A stretch of DNA of 64,000 nucleotides, taken from the NCBI GenBank assembly GCA_937883755.1, contig CAKZYA010000059.1:124001-188000 (forward strand). Reading direction: 5' to 3'. The DNA comes from an uncultured Flammeovirgaceae bacterium. Its GTDB lineage: Bacteria > Bacteroidota > Bacteroidia > Cytophagales > Cyclobacteriaceae. Below, in pieces: positions 26,569-34,845 of this stretch. The stretch's first letter is position 1. Each line of letters opens with the position of its first letter. Under the pieces are notes generated by a model, which had not been told where the DNA came from, ran no database searches, and worked only from the letters and a program-made list of their open reading frames with translations. The position numbers and the translations under genes are program-made.

Positions 26569-28077
26569 TTATTGAATCGTTGATGATAAGTCGAGTATAA
26601 CTCCTATTTGCGCCCCTGTTACGTCAAATACTTTGTTGACCATACCCGTGGCTTCATCAAATTCATATAATGCGTTTATTTCTGGGTTGGCTACAGAAAA
26701 ATAGGGGTTGCCATCAATAAAAGAAACCCCGAACGTATCGAAAACAGATACCGCTGGTAGACCACCAATTTTCGTCACCGTTTGGTTTACTAGATCTACT
26801 TGTACTATTGCACCAGTAGGAGAAGTAAATAGCCACACCTGAATTTGTTGAAGATCTTCATCCGTTAGATTTTGCGTTCCGCCCCGTTCAGTTACTAATT
26901 CTAATATCCTAGGATCCAGTGACTCGTTAACCAGGGCAAAACCAAGATTATCTTTCCAGTAGTTAAAAGAACTCATAAAAGAGCCTGCACCCGTTACCGC
27001 TGGGTTGTTTACTTCAGGTACTTTAAAATTATAATTAGGGTCATAATCACTAGAGCCTGCGGGGATTTTCAAGATTGAACCAGAGACAGTGGGAAAACCA
27101 ATATTTCCGGCATGGAAGAAGTAAAAGTTTCCATCTTCATCAAAAAATCTTCTACTTGAGTTCAAAACGACCACTTCACCCATGCCTTCAAATTCAGCTA
27201 TATCCACAGTGCTTCCTGAGGATATATCGATTCTAGCTAATGCCACATTGGGTACATTTCCACCAGCCTCGAGTCTCATGGGGGTGAATATTTCATTATC
27301 ACCTCTAAAAATAAAATCCTGGTACCGTACAGGTGCTTCAGTTATTGCATTGGCTATCGTCATATCAATAGCACCTGTCACCTCCATCGTGGTAGGATTA
27401 AAGGTATTGACCGTGTTCGGGTCGTTGCGGTCGTGGAATACTCCGAAATCTTTGTCTCGGGCAGCAATTACGAAAGACTCACCACTCACGGTAGAGATAA
27501 TGCCATCTTCAACAAATGCGTTGTTTCCATTGACACCAAGTTTTTCAAAGCCAGGCGATCCATCGGTTCTAGAAAGATAGACTGCTCCGTCAATTATTGA
27601 AAGTGGGAAGAATTCCTGAAAAGCAGTACCTTGAGAAATATCCACTATTCCGGTTGGCATCTCTTCAAAATACTGGGCAAACCAGGCGTTATCAGGTGTT
27701 GTTGCTGACAATATAAAGCCACTTTTACGTCTTACATTTTCGGGGTTTAGGTCTACCGTTACTGATTGACTAGTTTCATCAGAAAGCTCGCCATTAGAGG
27801 CCGTCAATTTTACATTGTACATCCCGCCTTCGGCATAAGTATGTTCTGGGCTGGCAGTAGTAGCAGTATTACCATCACCAAAATCCCAGGAATACGAAGT
27901 AGCATCAGTAGAGGTATTAGAAAAAGTGACTGTTAGTTCATTAGTCGTAACGCTGAAGGCAGCTACTGGCTCTACACCGGGCGTTTCATCTTCCTCATCG
28001 CAACTCGTTGCAAGCAAAAAGAAAAGTGAAATTATTGTTAGTAGCCTAACTTTCATAGATTTAGTAAATAGATTCAT
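26569..28077 (-). CDS. DUF4374-type surface lipoprotein with N-terminal PKD domain (502 aa)
   Basis: The lipobox LATSC is followed by DEEDE, the acidic signal for surface export. Residues ~35-110 are a PKD domain (AAFSVTTNELTVTFSN, the core YSWDFGDGNTAT, then ASPEHTYAEGGMYNVKL). The remaining ~390 residues resemble the DUF4374 propeller lipoproteins found in the other loci. PKD domains commonly act as spacers or protein/carbohydrate contacts, so this protein may hold its siderophore-binding part further from the membrane. It lies 12 bp after the receptor gene 28090-30438, its presumed partner. An alternative start is the ATG at 28056. Confidence 0.82.
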   Translation of the reverse strand: MNLFTKSMKVRLLTIISLFFLLATSCDEEDETPGVEPVAAFSVTTNELTVTFSNTSTDATSYSWDFGDGNTATTASPEHTYAEGGMYNVKLTASNGELSDETSQSVTVDLNPENVRRKSGFILSATTPDNAWFAQYFEEMPTGIVDISQGTAFQEFFPLSIIDGAVYLSRTDGSPGFEKLGVNGNNAFVEDGIISTVSGESFVIAARDKDFGVFHDRNDPNTVNTFNPTTMEVTGAIDMTIANAITEAPVRYQDFIFRGDNEIFTPMRLEAGGNVPNVALARIDISSGSTVDIAEFEGMGEVVVLNSSRRFFDEDGNFYFFHAGNIGFPTVSGSILKIPAGSSDYDPNYNFKVPEVNNPAVTGAGSFMSSFNYWKDNLGFALVNESLDPRILELVTERGGTQNLTDEDLQQIQVWLFTSPTGAIVQVDLVNQTVTKIGGLPAVSVFDTFGVSFIDGNPYFSVANPEINALYEFDEATGMVNKVFDVTGAQIGVILDLSSTIQ

Positions 28078-28089
28078 CTTGTGTAGAAA

Positions 28090-30438
28090 TTAGTCATGTA
28101 ATACGTATCGAATTTTTAGATTAGCGTTTCTACCCGGTCGGGGTACCCGAAAGTTGTCAAACACCTCTTTGTCTAGGACATTGTTCATCTGTGCTGAAAA
28201 GGTGAATCCTGAATCAGCCCAACGATAGCTCAGACCTAAGTCTAGCTGTCGTTGGGCAGGGATAATATTTTCTTCATTGCGAGTGGTCTGAAAAATAAGG
28301 TCAAACTCGTCTACGAATGTGTAGTAGCCGAATACTATCATCTCATCTTTTTCTGAGATTGGGCTATTGAATGTGTATCGACTGGAGACGTTAAAGAAGG
28401 CAGATGGGATATTGGGAATAGGGTTGCCCACTCCGTTAATATTATTTTGGTCAGGCTGACCGGCTTTCACCACTTCTTGTGATGTAAAACTGATCACAGT
28501 CTCCCAGTCCCTCAACGGAGCCACCGTTAGCGTAAGCTCCAAGCCGGTAGCATCGGCTTCCTCTTCATTCACAAATTGAGCCGGGTCATTTTCGTTTCTA
28601 CCGGGTTCCAATCTAATCAGGTTGGTTTGGTCTCTCAAGAACCAGTTAGCATCAATAGATATGAACTGAAAAGAATTAAAACTATGCTTAAAATAGCCGC
28701 CTACATTGAGGTTCTGACTCTCTTCAGGCTTCAGGAAAAAGTTGGGTTCAATGATTAGAAAATCACCAAATACCTCATCTTTAGTCGGTATTCTTATTGC
28801 TCTCTCGTAGCTGGCTCGGAGGAAGAGGTCCTTAAGAAAAGAATACTTGAGCCCCGTACCGTAACCCGTTTCGCGACCATCAGCAGCATACTCGAAAACT
28901 TGGTCACCACCAAACGCACGAAAGTCGGCAGTACTTTGGTCGTAATAGTAATACTTCCCAAACAAAATGGATTCTAATTTAGAATCAAACCACTTGGATT
29001 CGTAAGCAATACCACTAATTGAACGGGTTAAAAAGGAGGGTACAGTATTAGGGTCTATTCCTCCGATAGTTGGTGCTAGAGGATCGTTACCAACAACTTT
29101 CTGATCGCTCAAAAAAGAGGTAAGCTTGATAACATGGGCTGGACTAAGACTATACTCTAGGTTAACACGATGAGCCTGAGAGCGGGTCTCTCCTTCCCGT
29201 TGGGAAGGTAAACCTAGTACTTCCATGCCTTGATTATTAGTAGCTACCACCTCACCAAACCAGTTATAAACATTAGTGGTAGAGTCATCAACGAATTCTT
29301 TAGCTACAGAAAAATTACCGAAATAATTGAAGAGAAATTTGTCTTTAAAGAAGGCTTTTTGGTAGTGTAAATTATGTATGAGAGCATTGCGTTCCAGATC
29401 AGCTTCACCTACGGCTTTATTGCCGATACGTACTCCGTGTTGTATCTCATCATAACGCTGATTGTATCCAATGGTATAGGTCAACTTATTAGCCCATCGA
29501 GTATTAACTAAACCAATAGTACCCTGAACCATAGAAGACTGATGGACACTGTGGAACCGCTCTACCTCGACTTCTTCCTCTTTAAAATCAGGGGTTCGCT
29601 GTTTAGCACGAATTCTGTAGTTGTTGTCGGAGTAGTTGTAAAAAGAATTCACAGAAGCTATGACATGCTCACCGAACTTCTTAGAAGCATTCAGCGAGCC
29701 TACGTGAGTGTTAAATGAGCCTACCTGGTAAGAAGCATCCAAGTAATCATAATCCACTTGCCGACTGACGACGTTGATGCCACCCGCCAGAGCGTCGGTA
29801 CCTACGTCTATAGGCATCACTCCTTTATAGACATCTACCCGTTCAATAGCATTCACGGGAATATTATTGATTTGAATGCTACCGCCGTAAAGCTCTAAGG
29901 GAATGCCATCAATGTAGGTTCTTACTGCTTGTCCGGTCAAGCCATTTAACTGAATATTGGTACGACTTCCCAATCCTCCTGACTGTCTAACTCGTACCCC
30001 GGCAGTACGATTGAGCACAGTCACTACATCGGCTGATTCATTTTGCAGCTTCACAACATCAATTGATGAGATTTGAAGGGGATTAGAAGATAACCGTTTA
30101 GCCTCAGATTCGGCAATAATCATTATTTCATCAAGCTCAGCGGTACCTGCCTTCAACTTGAAATTTATCCTCTTCACCTCGTTTTGAGCGATGGCTACCT
30201 CTTTGCTCAGTTTTTCAAAGCCAACCATGGAGACCTCAATAACATAAGTACCTGCCTTGAGCTTTTTCAACTCATAAAAACCATCTGGATTGGTAGTAAC
30301 CCCCTTAGTAGTTCCCAAAACTATCACTGTAGCACCGGGAAGCGGATTGTCATTGTCGTCAACTACTGTCCCTTTCAAGTTACTGGCCATTAAATAAGTG
30401 CCAATCAGGATGAACAGTAAGGTAAGGCTAGGTCTCAT
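28090..30438 (-). CDS. TonB-dependent receptor, XusA-like (782 aa)
   Basis: The signal peptide ends near residue 19. A carboxypeptidase-regulatory-like domain (NLKGTVVDDNDNPLPGATVI), a plug with VRVRQSGGLGSRTNIQL and ERVDVYKGVMPIDVGTDALAGG, and a barrel ending NFRVPRPGRNANLKIRY follow. It is closely similar in plan to the receptors at 15845, 37426 and 48228. It is the first gene of a five-gene operon with PKD-DUF4374 lipoprotein, two small membrane proteins and a long PepSY protein. The promoter at 30445-30472 leaves only about 6 nt between the -7 hexamer and the ATG. Confidence 0.94.
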   Translation of the reverse strand: MRPSLTLLFILIGTYLMASNLKGTVVDDNDNPLPGATVIVLGTTKGVTTNPDGFYELKKLKAGTYVIEVSMVGFEKLSKEVAIAQNEVKRINFKLKAGTAELDEIMIIAESEAKRLSSNPLQISSIDVVKLQNESADVVTVLNRTAGVRVRQSGGLGSRTNIQLNGLTGQAVRTYIDGIPLELYGGSIQINNIPVNAIERVDVYKGVMPIDVGTDALAGGINVVSRQVDYDYLDASYQVGSFNTHVGSLNASKKFGEHVIASVNSFYNYSDNNYRIRAKQRTPDFKEEEVEVERFHSVHQSSMVQGTIGLVNTRWANKLTYTIGYNQRYDEIQHGVRIGNKAVGEADLERNALIHNLHYQKAFFKDKFLFNYFGNFSVAKEFVDDSTTNVYNWFGEVVATNNQGMEVLGLPSQREGETRSQAHRVNLEYSLSPAHVIKLTSFLSDQKVVGNDPLAPTIGGIDPNTVPSFLTRSISGIAYESKWFDSKLESILFGKYYYYDQSTADFRAFGGDQVFEYAADGRETGYGTGLKYSFLKDLFLRASYERAIRIPTKDEVFGDFLIIEPNFFLKPEESQNLNVGGYFKHSFNSFQFISIDANWFLRDQTNLIRLEPGRNENDPAQFVNEEEADATGLELTLTVAPLRDWETVISFTSQEVVKAGQPDQNNINGVGNPIPNIPSAFFNVSSRYTFNSPISEKDEMIVFGYYTFVDEFDLIFQTTRNEENIIPAQRQLDLGLSYRWADSGFTFSAQMNNVLDKEVFDNFRVPRPGRNANLKIRYVLHD

Positions 30439-30444
30439 TAGCTC

Positions 30445-30472
30445 TATTTAGACTAATTCAAATGAATGCAAA
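30445..30472 (-). promoter_or_regulatory. Receptor promoter with overlapping putative Fur box
   Basis: Minus strand: TTTG (30472-30469), 18 bp, TAAATA (30450-30445), then 6 nt to the ATG at 30438. The box TTTAGA-CTAAT-TCAAAT (30447-30463) has one perfect half-site and a weaker second half. Confidence 0.6.
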
Positions 30473-30630
30473 GGTGAGTAAGAAGTCAATAAGAAGCAAT
30501 AGCTAGACTTAGTATATTTATATTCAGCGGTAAGAATCAAGAAACATAGAAGCACCTTAACTAAAACAGTCTCCCGACGCAACGTGAGATTTACGCATCC
30601 TAGTAGCAAGAAATTGCTGTCTCTAAAAAG

Positions 30631-30804
30631 TCAGGTCGATTGATTTAATCTCTCCGTCGGAAGCTCAGACAGTATTCTTTTCAGATACGGACAGGCCGTT
30701 TCGTGAAGGACTTGCTTTAGAATGCGGCTACGTTCCGTAGGGTGTTGTTCTAAACGAAGCTGTAACTGTAGCAAAAAGTCATCAAAGGTGCGGGCAGTTT
30801 CCAT
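30631..30804 (-). CDS. Conserved small protein with Cys-Pro motif (57 aa)
   Basis: ATG at 30804, stop TGA at 30633-30631. The peptide starts METARTFDDFLLQLQLRL and contains ETACPYLKR. A clear paralog exists at 51361-51531 (METMQDFDQFLLNLHRRI; EANCPFLKR). Conserved columns are MET..FD.FLL.L..R.E..PT...R.L.Q...E..CP.LKR. Preservation of the pattern in two separate loci, both directly downstream of a DUF6686-like gene, shows it is a real gene. The Cys-Pro pair may be a haem-regulatory or metal-binding site; this is speculation. Confidence 0.75.
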   Translation of the reverse strand: METARTFDDFLLQLQLRLEQHPTERSRILKQVLHETACPYLKRILSELPTERLNQST

Positions 30805-30816
30805 TGAACTGGTACG

Positions 30817-31143
30817 TTAGGATTGGATAATTTTATACGCTTCATGAATAGTCAATGCTTCACAAATGAACTTTTTCAGGACAGATACATCTGCTTGGCT
30901 TAGGCAAAAGCCTACCTTTGCCTGCGAACTATGTAGTGTGACGTGAGGACGACCCAAAAAATCATAGCAATATTTGTCAGCTGTTAGACTATCGAGGACA
31001 GCCTGAAACTGCCTTAACTCGGCTCGACTAAAAGATGCACAACAACTACGATAAACTAACGAGTAACATTGACAACTGGAACACCAGCTCATTTGAGCTT
31101 CATTGGTTTCGTTAAGCGTCAGCGAAGATTGAGTAGTACACAT
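30817..31143 (-). CDS. DUF6686-like small protein with CxxC motif (108 aa)
   Basis: The start is set at ATG 31143 because the paralog at 51555-51881 begins at the same place (MC.T). Shared blocks are LNET, SWC..C..YSLVYRS, E.. QF, FCY.F, GFCL and ALT.HEAYKI.QS. The CxxC near residues 21-24 may bind a metal. I believe the family is DUF6686, known only from Bacteroidota, but could not check. It is followed after 12 bp by the 57-aa Cys-Pro gene and then by a XusA-like operon. A Fur-like box lies at 31359-31375 upstream. Confidence 0.8.
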   Translation of the reverse strand: MCTTQSSLTLNETNEAQMSWCSSCQCYSLVYRSCCASFSRAELRQFQAVLDSLTADKYCYDFLGRPHVTLHSSQAKVGFCLSQADVSVLKKFICEALTIHEAYKIIQS

Positions 31144-31358
31144 AAGCAATCGTTATATCAGTCAGTCAGCAGTAAGCAGCTGAGGGTTTTATTGGTGCCT
31201 CAGTTGGGTTAGGTTCATAAGCTCACTACCCCTACCCCACTGAGGACTTCAAGCTTTAGCAGATATTACTACGATCTGGCTAAAGCGTTTTCCTTAAAGT
31301 TTGATCATTACTTAATTACATTACCGAGTGAGTTGGTATGATGCCTATCTAAATATTA

Positions 31359-31375
31359 TTTAGAATTATTATAAA
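31359..31375. promoter_or_regulatory. Putative Fur box upstream of the DUF6686-like gene
   Basis: TTTAGA-ATTAT-TATAAA, one mismatch from the TTTAGA-N5-TCTAAA consensus. It lies about 215 bp upstream of the start at 31143. On the minus strand it includes TAAATA as possible -7 element. Confidence 0.5.
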
Positions 31376-31438
31376 TAGCTGTAAAGGTAATGGCTATCTC
31401 GCTTTGTAGCAAGGGCTATTACTAGCTCTTTTCACTAC

Positions 31439-31468
31439 TATTAATAGCTAATCATTTAGCTATTAATA
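31439..31468. repeat. 13-4-13 perfect AT-rich palindrome
   Basis: TATTAATAGCTAA, loop TCAT, TTAGCTATTAATA. It lies 138 bp past the fur stop. There is no T-run on the minus strand, so it is not a typical terminator; an operator or cruciform-forming site is possible. Confidence 0.55.
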
Positions 31469-31605
31469 TAGCTAAATGTGCTCAAAGAGGCGATTGCGTG
31501 AAATGCTCTACTGTAGAGAATGAAGGTATCATTTCACCTTTTTGCTAAGAAGAATAGAGAAGTGATTTAAGTAACCGTTGCCGTACGCGGCATACTGAAG
31601 GCGGG

Positions 31606-32073
31606 TTAACTTTTGGTTGGTTTCTTTTCTTTCGGCTCTTTATTCCGAGTACCATAGAAGTAAAGGGAGTGACTATTTACAGTAATGTCAAATACTTCTT
31701 CAATGGTTTTTTTAATAGACTCGATACGAGGATCGCAAAACTCAACTACCTCCTGCGTATCAGTCAGAATAATATGGTCGTGTTGCCGATAAAAAAATGA
31801 TTTCTCGTAGTGGGCTTTATCATCCCCAAACTGATGCTTTCGGATTAGATTACAGTCCAATAAAACTTCAATAGTATTGTACACGGTAGCCCGACTCACC
31901 CTAAAACTTGCGTTTTTCATTTTGATGTACAGAGAATCTACATCAAAATGCTCCTCACTGTCATAGATCTGTTCTAAAATAGCGTATCTCTCTGGCGTTT
32001 TCCGCAGGCCATTCTCTTCTAAAAATTTGGTAAAAACATTCTTTACCACGCTAAAATCGTTTTTTGCTATCAT
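31606..32073 (-). CDS. fur: Fur-family transcriptional regulator
   Basis: The winged-helix part is typical: [20 protein letters not shown], then [19 protein letters not shown]. The metal-site region reads [20 protein letters not shown]. The structural-zinc CxxC motif is absent, as is common in Bacteroidota Fur proteins. I set the start at ATG 32073; an in-frame ATG at 32127 would add 18 unconserved residues. Placed among iron genes, it is the best candidate for the repressor that binds the TTTAGA-N5-TCTAAA boxes. PerR or Zur identity cannot be ruled out from sequence alone. Confidence 0.88.
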   Translation of the reverse strand: MIAKNDFSVVKNVFTKFLEENGLRKTPERYAILEQIYDSEEHFDVDSLYIKMKNASFRVSRATVYNTIEVLLDCNLIRKHQFGDDKAHYEKSFFYRQHDHIILTDTQEVVEFCDPRIESIKKTIEEVFDITVNSHSLYFYGTRNKEPKEKKPTKS

Positions 32074-32141
32074 AGTAGAGTGCTCAGGATGATTACTTGA
32101 ACCTACGGCTTTTAACGAAGAGGGCATAAGAAATGATTAAA

Positions 32142-32186
32142 AAAAGTAGAAAGCTAGCTCTTTGGAGGGGCTAGCTTTCTACTTTT
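32142..32186 (-). terminator. Strong rho-independent terminator
   Basis: A 17-bp perfect stem (AAAAGTAGAAAGCTAGC / GCTAGCTTTCTACTTTT) with an 11-nt loop. On the minus strand it is followed by a run of seven T. It closes transcription of the cysteine-rich gene 32199-32447 and insulates fur. Confidence 0.85.
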
Positions 32187-32198
32187 AGAGATAATATG

Positions 32199-32447
32199 CT
32201 AGGCACTGATACTCTGAGGTGCCCAAACGGAACACATCATACCGGGAGCCGCTTTGCCGGGGTTGGCACAGTCTTCCTGCTCAAAACGAACACAAGTAGT
32301 ACAGTCCCGTTCATCTGTCAATTCAGCCTTCATACCAAAGCTGTCACAGGTGTAGTGACTCCCCACTTTCACACCGTGAATTTTGCACATATGATCGCTC
32401 ATCAAATTTTCGCAATTCACGCAGTTATTTCCTAATCGTATTGCCAT
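32199..32447 (-). CDS. Small cysteine-rich protein (82 aa)
   Basis: The start is set at ATG 32447 (AIRLGNNCVNCENLM); an upstream in-frame extension is hydrophobic and unlike the rest. Cysteine groups are CVNC, MC, YTC, DCTTC, DC and MMC, nine cysteines in 82 residues. This suggests binding of zinc or an iron-sulfur cluster. It resembles small Bacteroidota proteins of unknown function. A Fur-like box lies 86 bp upstream (32533-32549) and a strong terminator follows, so it forms an iron-regulated single-gene unit. Confidence 0.8.
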   Translation of the reverse strand: MAIRLGNNCVNCENLMSDHMCKIHGVKVGSHYTCDSFGMKAELTDERDCTTCVRFEQEDCANPGKAAPGMMCSVWAPQSISA

Positions 32448-32532
32448 GGTTTTATTATTTTTGGTGATGCTACAAAGGTAAAAAAGGAGCACCATAGAAT
32501 GAATATAAACAACTGACAACCAGAAATTTGTA

Positions 32533-32549
32533 ATTAGATTGTTTCTAAA
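32533..32549. promoter_or_regulatory. Putative Fur box upstream of the cysteine-rich gene
   Basis: ATTAGA-TTGTT-TCTAAA, one mismatch from the TTTAGA-N5-TCTAAA consensus. It lies between the stop of the PepSY gene (32576) and the start of the small gene (32447), both on the minus strand. Confidence 0.5.
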
Positions 32550-32575
32550 TAAACAGAAGGTTTTATCATAGATTA

Positions 32576-34249
32576 TTAGACCATCACAGGCTCTTTAGTT
32601 TTATTGACTTTCTTTTTGTTTACAGGCTTGGCTTGGCTGACCGACAATACTGTAATACTGCTTAGTATAATCCACGCTACGTCCACAAAAAACAGATCAG
32701 GATACCCCCGAGCATGTGCATTCCAGAACCAAATCCCCGATTGAAAACCATTGACTACCGGGATAAGCGTCCCCAGTATCGCTGCCAAAATTAGGGCGTG
32801 CTGGTTAATCTTAAAATAGTTTTTAATCCGGAAGGCGTAAGCGGTATAGGCAAGCCAGAAACCAAAGAAAACATAATTGATGGTATCAAAACGGTTTTCC
32901 ATAGCGAGCGGAAGGCACTTGGCAATAATGAATAGCAAGGCAATAGCAGGATAGAGACCCAAGCAGCCCCCTAAGTAGATAGCTCCTACATTACGATTGA
33001 ATGTTGCTCGGTGCGCGTACATCTTTTTTTCGCGAGCAGTCAACCAGACCATTACCCCCGATATGATGACAAAGCAGGTAAGGATCGCCAATAGAAAATA
33101 CACTCCTCTTACCAGATTTCCACCAAAAGAACCAAAGTGGAGTTTGATAAAGTAGTTGATGGATGCTGTTTTGAAAGAACTCTCCCGATAGGTTTCTTTT
33201 TCTAGTAGTTTACCATCCGTTAATCGATAGCTTGTGAAATCCTGAGCAGAAAAATCTTGATCGGTTTTCACGCCGATGAGTGTATTTAAATGAGCATTTT
33301 CATCTCCGTAGCTCTTGATAAAAAGCTGAAAAGTCTCAATCTCTTCTTCAGGAATATCCGCTAGTACGTTCTTTACCAGCGGGCTGATAGAGGTTTGCTG
33401 ACTACTTTTTCCTTCCAAAGCGTAGGTTTTTCGGGCAGGTATCAAAATCTCGGTGGCTTTATTAGCATCACCGTACACCAGCAGAACTACCGGAAGTATG
33501 ACGATGCCCAGTCCGAAGAAAGTACCTGTGACAGCATACATCAACTGAAAGGGTAGCCCCACTACTCCTAGAGCCGTATGAGCGTCAGTCCATAGATTTT
33601 TAATAGAAGATGTTAAACGAAACGTAAAGAAATTAGAGACAATTTTCTTCCAGTGTACGATAAGACCCGTGACGATAGCAAACAGAAAGAAAAGCGAAAC
33701 CAAGCCCGAAAGAAAGAGACCTACCACAGGAATTTGCTGGAAATAGTGTAGCCGGGTCAGTAAGCGACCAATGCGCTGTTGAGAGCCGTTGGCTTCATCT
33801 GGCTCAGTCAGTTGATAGGTTTCAGGATTAATAACATAATTTAAGCGAGCCGTTGCCTCGGCGTACTGCGCGCTATCTGCTTCAGGCAATTGGGCAAGAG
33901 AATCTGCCGCAATGGTATTAGCAGGAGGATTAGCAAAAATGCGTAGATGTTTCCCGTTATTTTCAGCCAGACTAACGACAAAATCTCTACTGTACATTTG
34001 ATAGCCTTTCTTTTCCACCTCTGCCAGTATCCGCTCATAATCCAGATCAAAAGAAAATTCTTTGGCTGGTTCATTGATTTCCCAATTGTTGATATTGTTT
34101 TGAAAAAGCGCAAATGCCCCAGCCAAGAAGATAACGTAGAGTGCTACACTAATGACAATGCCAGATACAGTGTGCGTATTGAACAAGACATTATGCAAGC
34201 GTCGGTTGACATTATCCGTCCCATCATGATCTGTTGCTTTCCTTTTCAT
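32576..34249 (-). CDS. Long-type PepSY inner-membrane protein, XusC-like (557 aa)
   Basis: Paralog of the protein at 24292: FNTHTVSGIVISVALYVIFL at the N-terminus, then RLHYFQQIPVVGLFLSGLV, WTDAHTALGVVGLPF and FIKLHFGSFGGNL, plus a helix-rich C-terminal half. The conserved His residues beside helices suit haem or siderophore contact. It is the last gene of the operon 39795-32576 and starts 4 bp after the DUF3649-like gene. Expected role: electron transfer to the imported ferric siderophore in the periplasm. Confidence 0.92.
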   Translation of the reverse strand: MKRKATDHDGTDNVNRRLHNVLFNTHTVSGIVISVALYVIFLAGAFALFQNNINNWEINEPAKEFSFDLDYERILAEVEKKGYQMYSRDFVVSLAENNGKHLRIFANPPANTIAADSLAQLPEADSAQYAEATARLNYVINPETYQLTEPDEANGSQQRIGRLLTRLHYFQQIPVVGLFLSGLVSLFFLFAIVTGLIVHWKKIVSNFFTFRLTSSIKNLWTDAHTALGVVGLPFQLMYAVTGTFFGLGIVILPVVLLVYGDANKATEILIPARKTYALEGKSSQQTSISPLVKNVLADIPEEEIETFQLFIKSYGDENAHLNTLIGVKTDQDFSAQDFTSYRLTDGKLLEKETYRESSFKTASINYFIKLHFGSFGGNLVRGVYFLLAILTCFVIISGVMVWLTAREKKMYAHRATFNRNVGAIYLGGCLGLYPAIALLFIIAKCLPLAMENRFDTINYVFFGFWLAYTAYAFRIKNYFKINQHALILAAILGTLIPVVNGFQSGIWFWNAHARGYPDLFFVDVAWIILSSITVLSVSQAKPVNKKKVNKTKEPVMV

Positions 34250-34253
34250 CTTA

Positions 34254-34538
34254 TTACATTTTTATAAAATAAATGATTGCCGCTCCAATCAAGCTTATCG
34301 AACTGATCACTCCCCATACTCTTTGAGGGCTTTTGATCCAGTACACGAATAGCATCACCAGTACCCAAATGCTAGGAAATGTAAACCAAACACATAGTAT
34401 CACTAATTCGGCATCCCAAAGCAGAGCAGGTAAAATATGTAAAATGGATGTTAGAATTAATCCACCTAGAATGGCAGCCGTTACCTTGCTAGCTTTAGCC
34501 CAACCCGATGTCAATAGATATTTCTTATTGGCAGGCAT
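34254..34538 (-). CDS. Small membrane protein, DUF3649-like (94 aa)
   Basis: Paralog of 25979-26254: the N-terminus PANKKYLLTSGWAKASKVTA is nearly the same, followed by three hydrophobic helices. It lies between the DUF3325-like and PepSY genes, the same order as in the other operon. Confidence 0.75.
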   Translation of the reverse strand: MPANKKYLLTSGWAKASKVTAAILGGLILTSILHILPALLWDAELVILCVWFTFPSIWVLVMLFVYWIKSPQRVWGVISSISLIGAAIIYFIKM

Positions 34539-34555
34539 ACTTTTATTGTTAAGGG

Positions 34556-34843
34556 CTAAATTTCGGTTGTCGGTTTCTTAAGAAATGGAACGAAGAGCAG
34601 AACCAGGCTGGCTACACAAGTCCATAAAGCTAAACTAGCAATAATGCCCACAGCGGCTCCCATTGCATTGATTAGCAAGATTATACCCAGTAGTGCTGCG
34701 AGAAAACCAACCCCTCTGAACAGGATAGGATTCTTATCTGGCCAGAAGGATAAGCCTATCATTTGTGGCCGCTCTACCTTTCTTGCTACAGCATAAAAAC
34801 ACACCACTGAAACTACGTTACAAATCAGACTTAAACTTATCAT
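34556..34843 (-). CDS. Small membrane protein, DUF3325-like (95 aa)
   Basis: Three to four hydrophobic helices with a charged loop after the first (ARKVERPQ). It has the same operon position as 26256-26561, although sequence similarity between the two is low. It starts 2 bp after the DUF4374 gene at 34846. Function unknown. Confidence 0.7.
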   Translation of the reverse strand: MISLSLICNVVSVVCFYAVARKVERPQMIGLSFWPDKNPILFRGVGFLAALLGIILLINAMGAAVGIIASLALWTCVASLVLLFVPFLKKPTTEI

Positions 34844-34845
34844 TA

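Larger units (their letters stand above)
31144..31605. other. 462-bp intergenic region between fur and the DUF6686-like gene
   Basis: No gene is seen. It contains a Fur-like box (31359-31375) and a long AT-rich palindrome (31439-31468). Confidence 0.6.
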
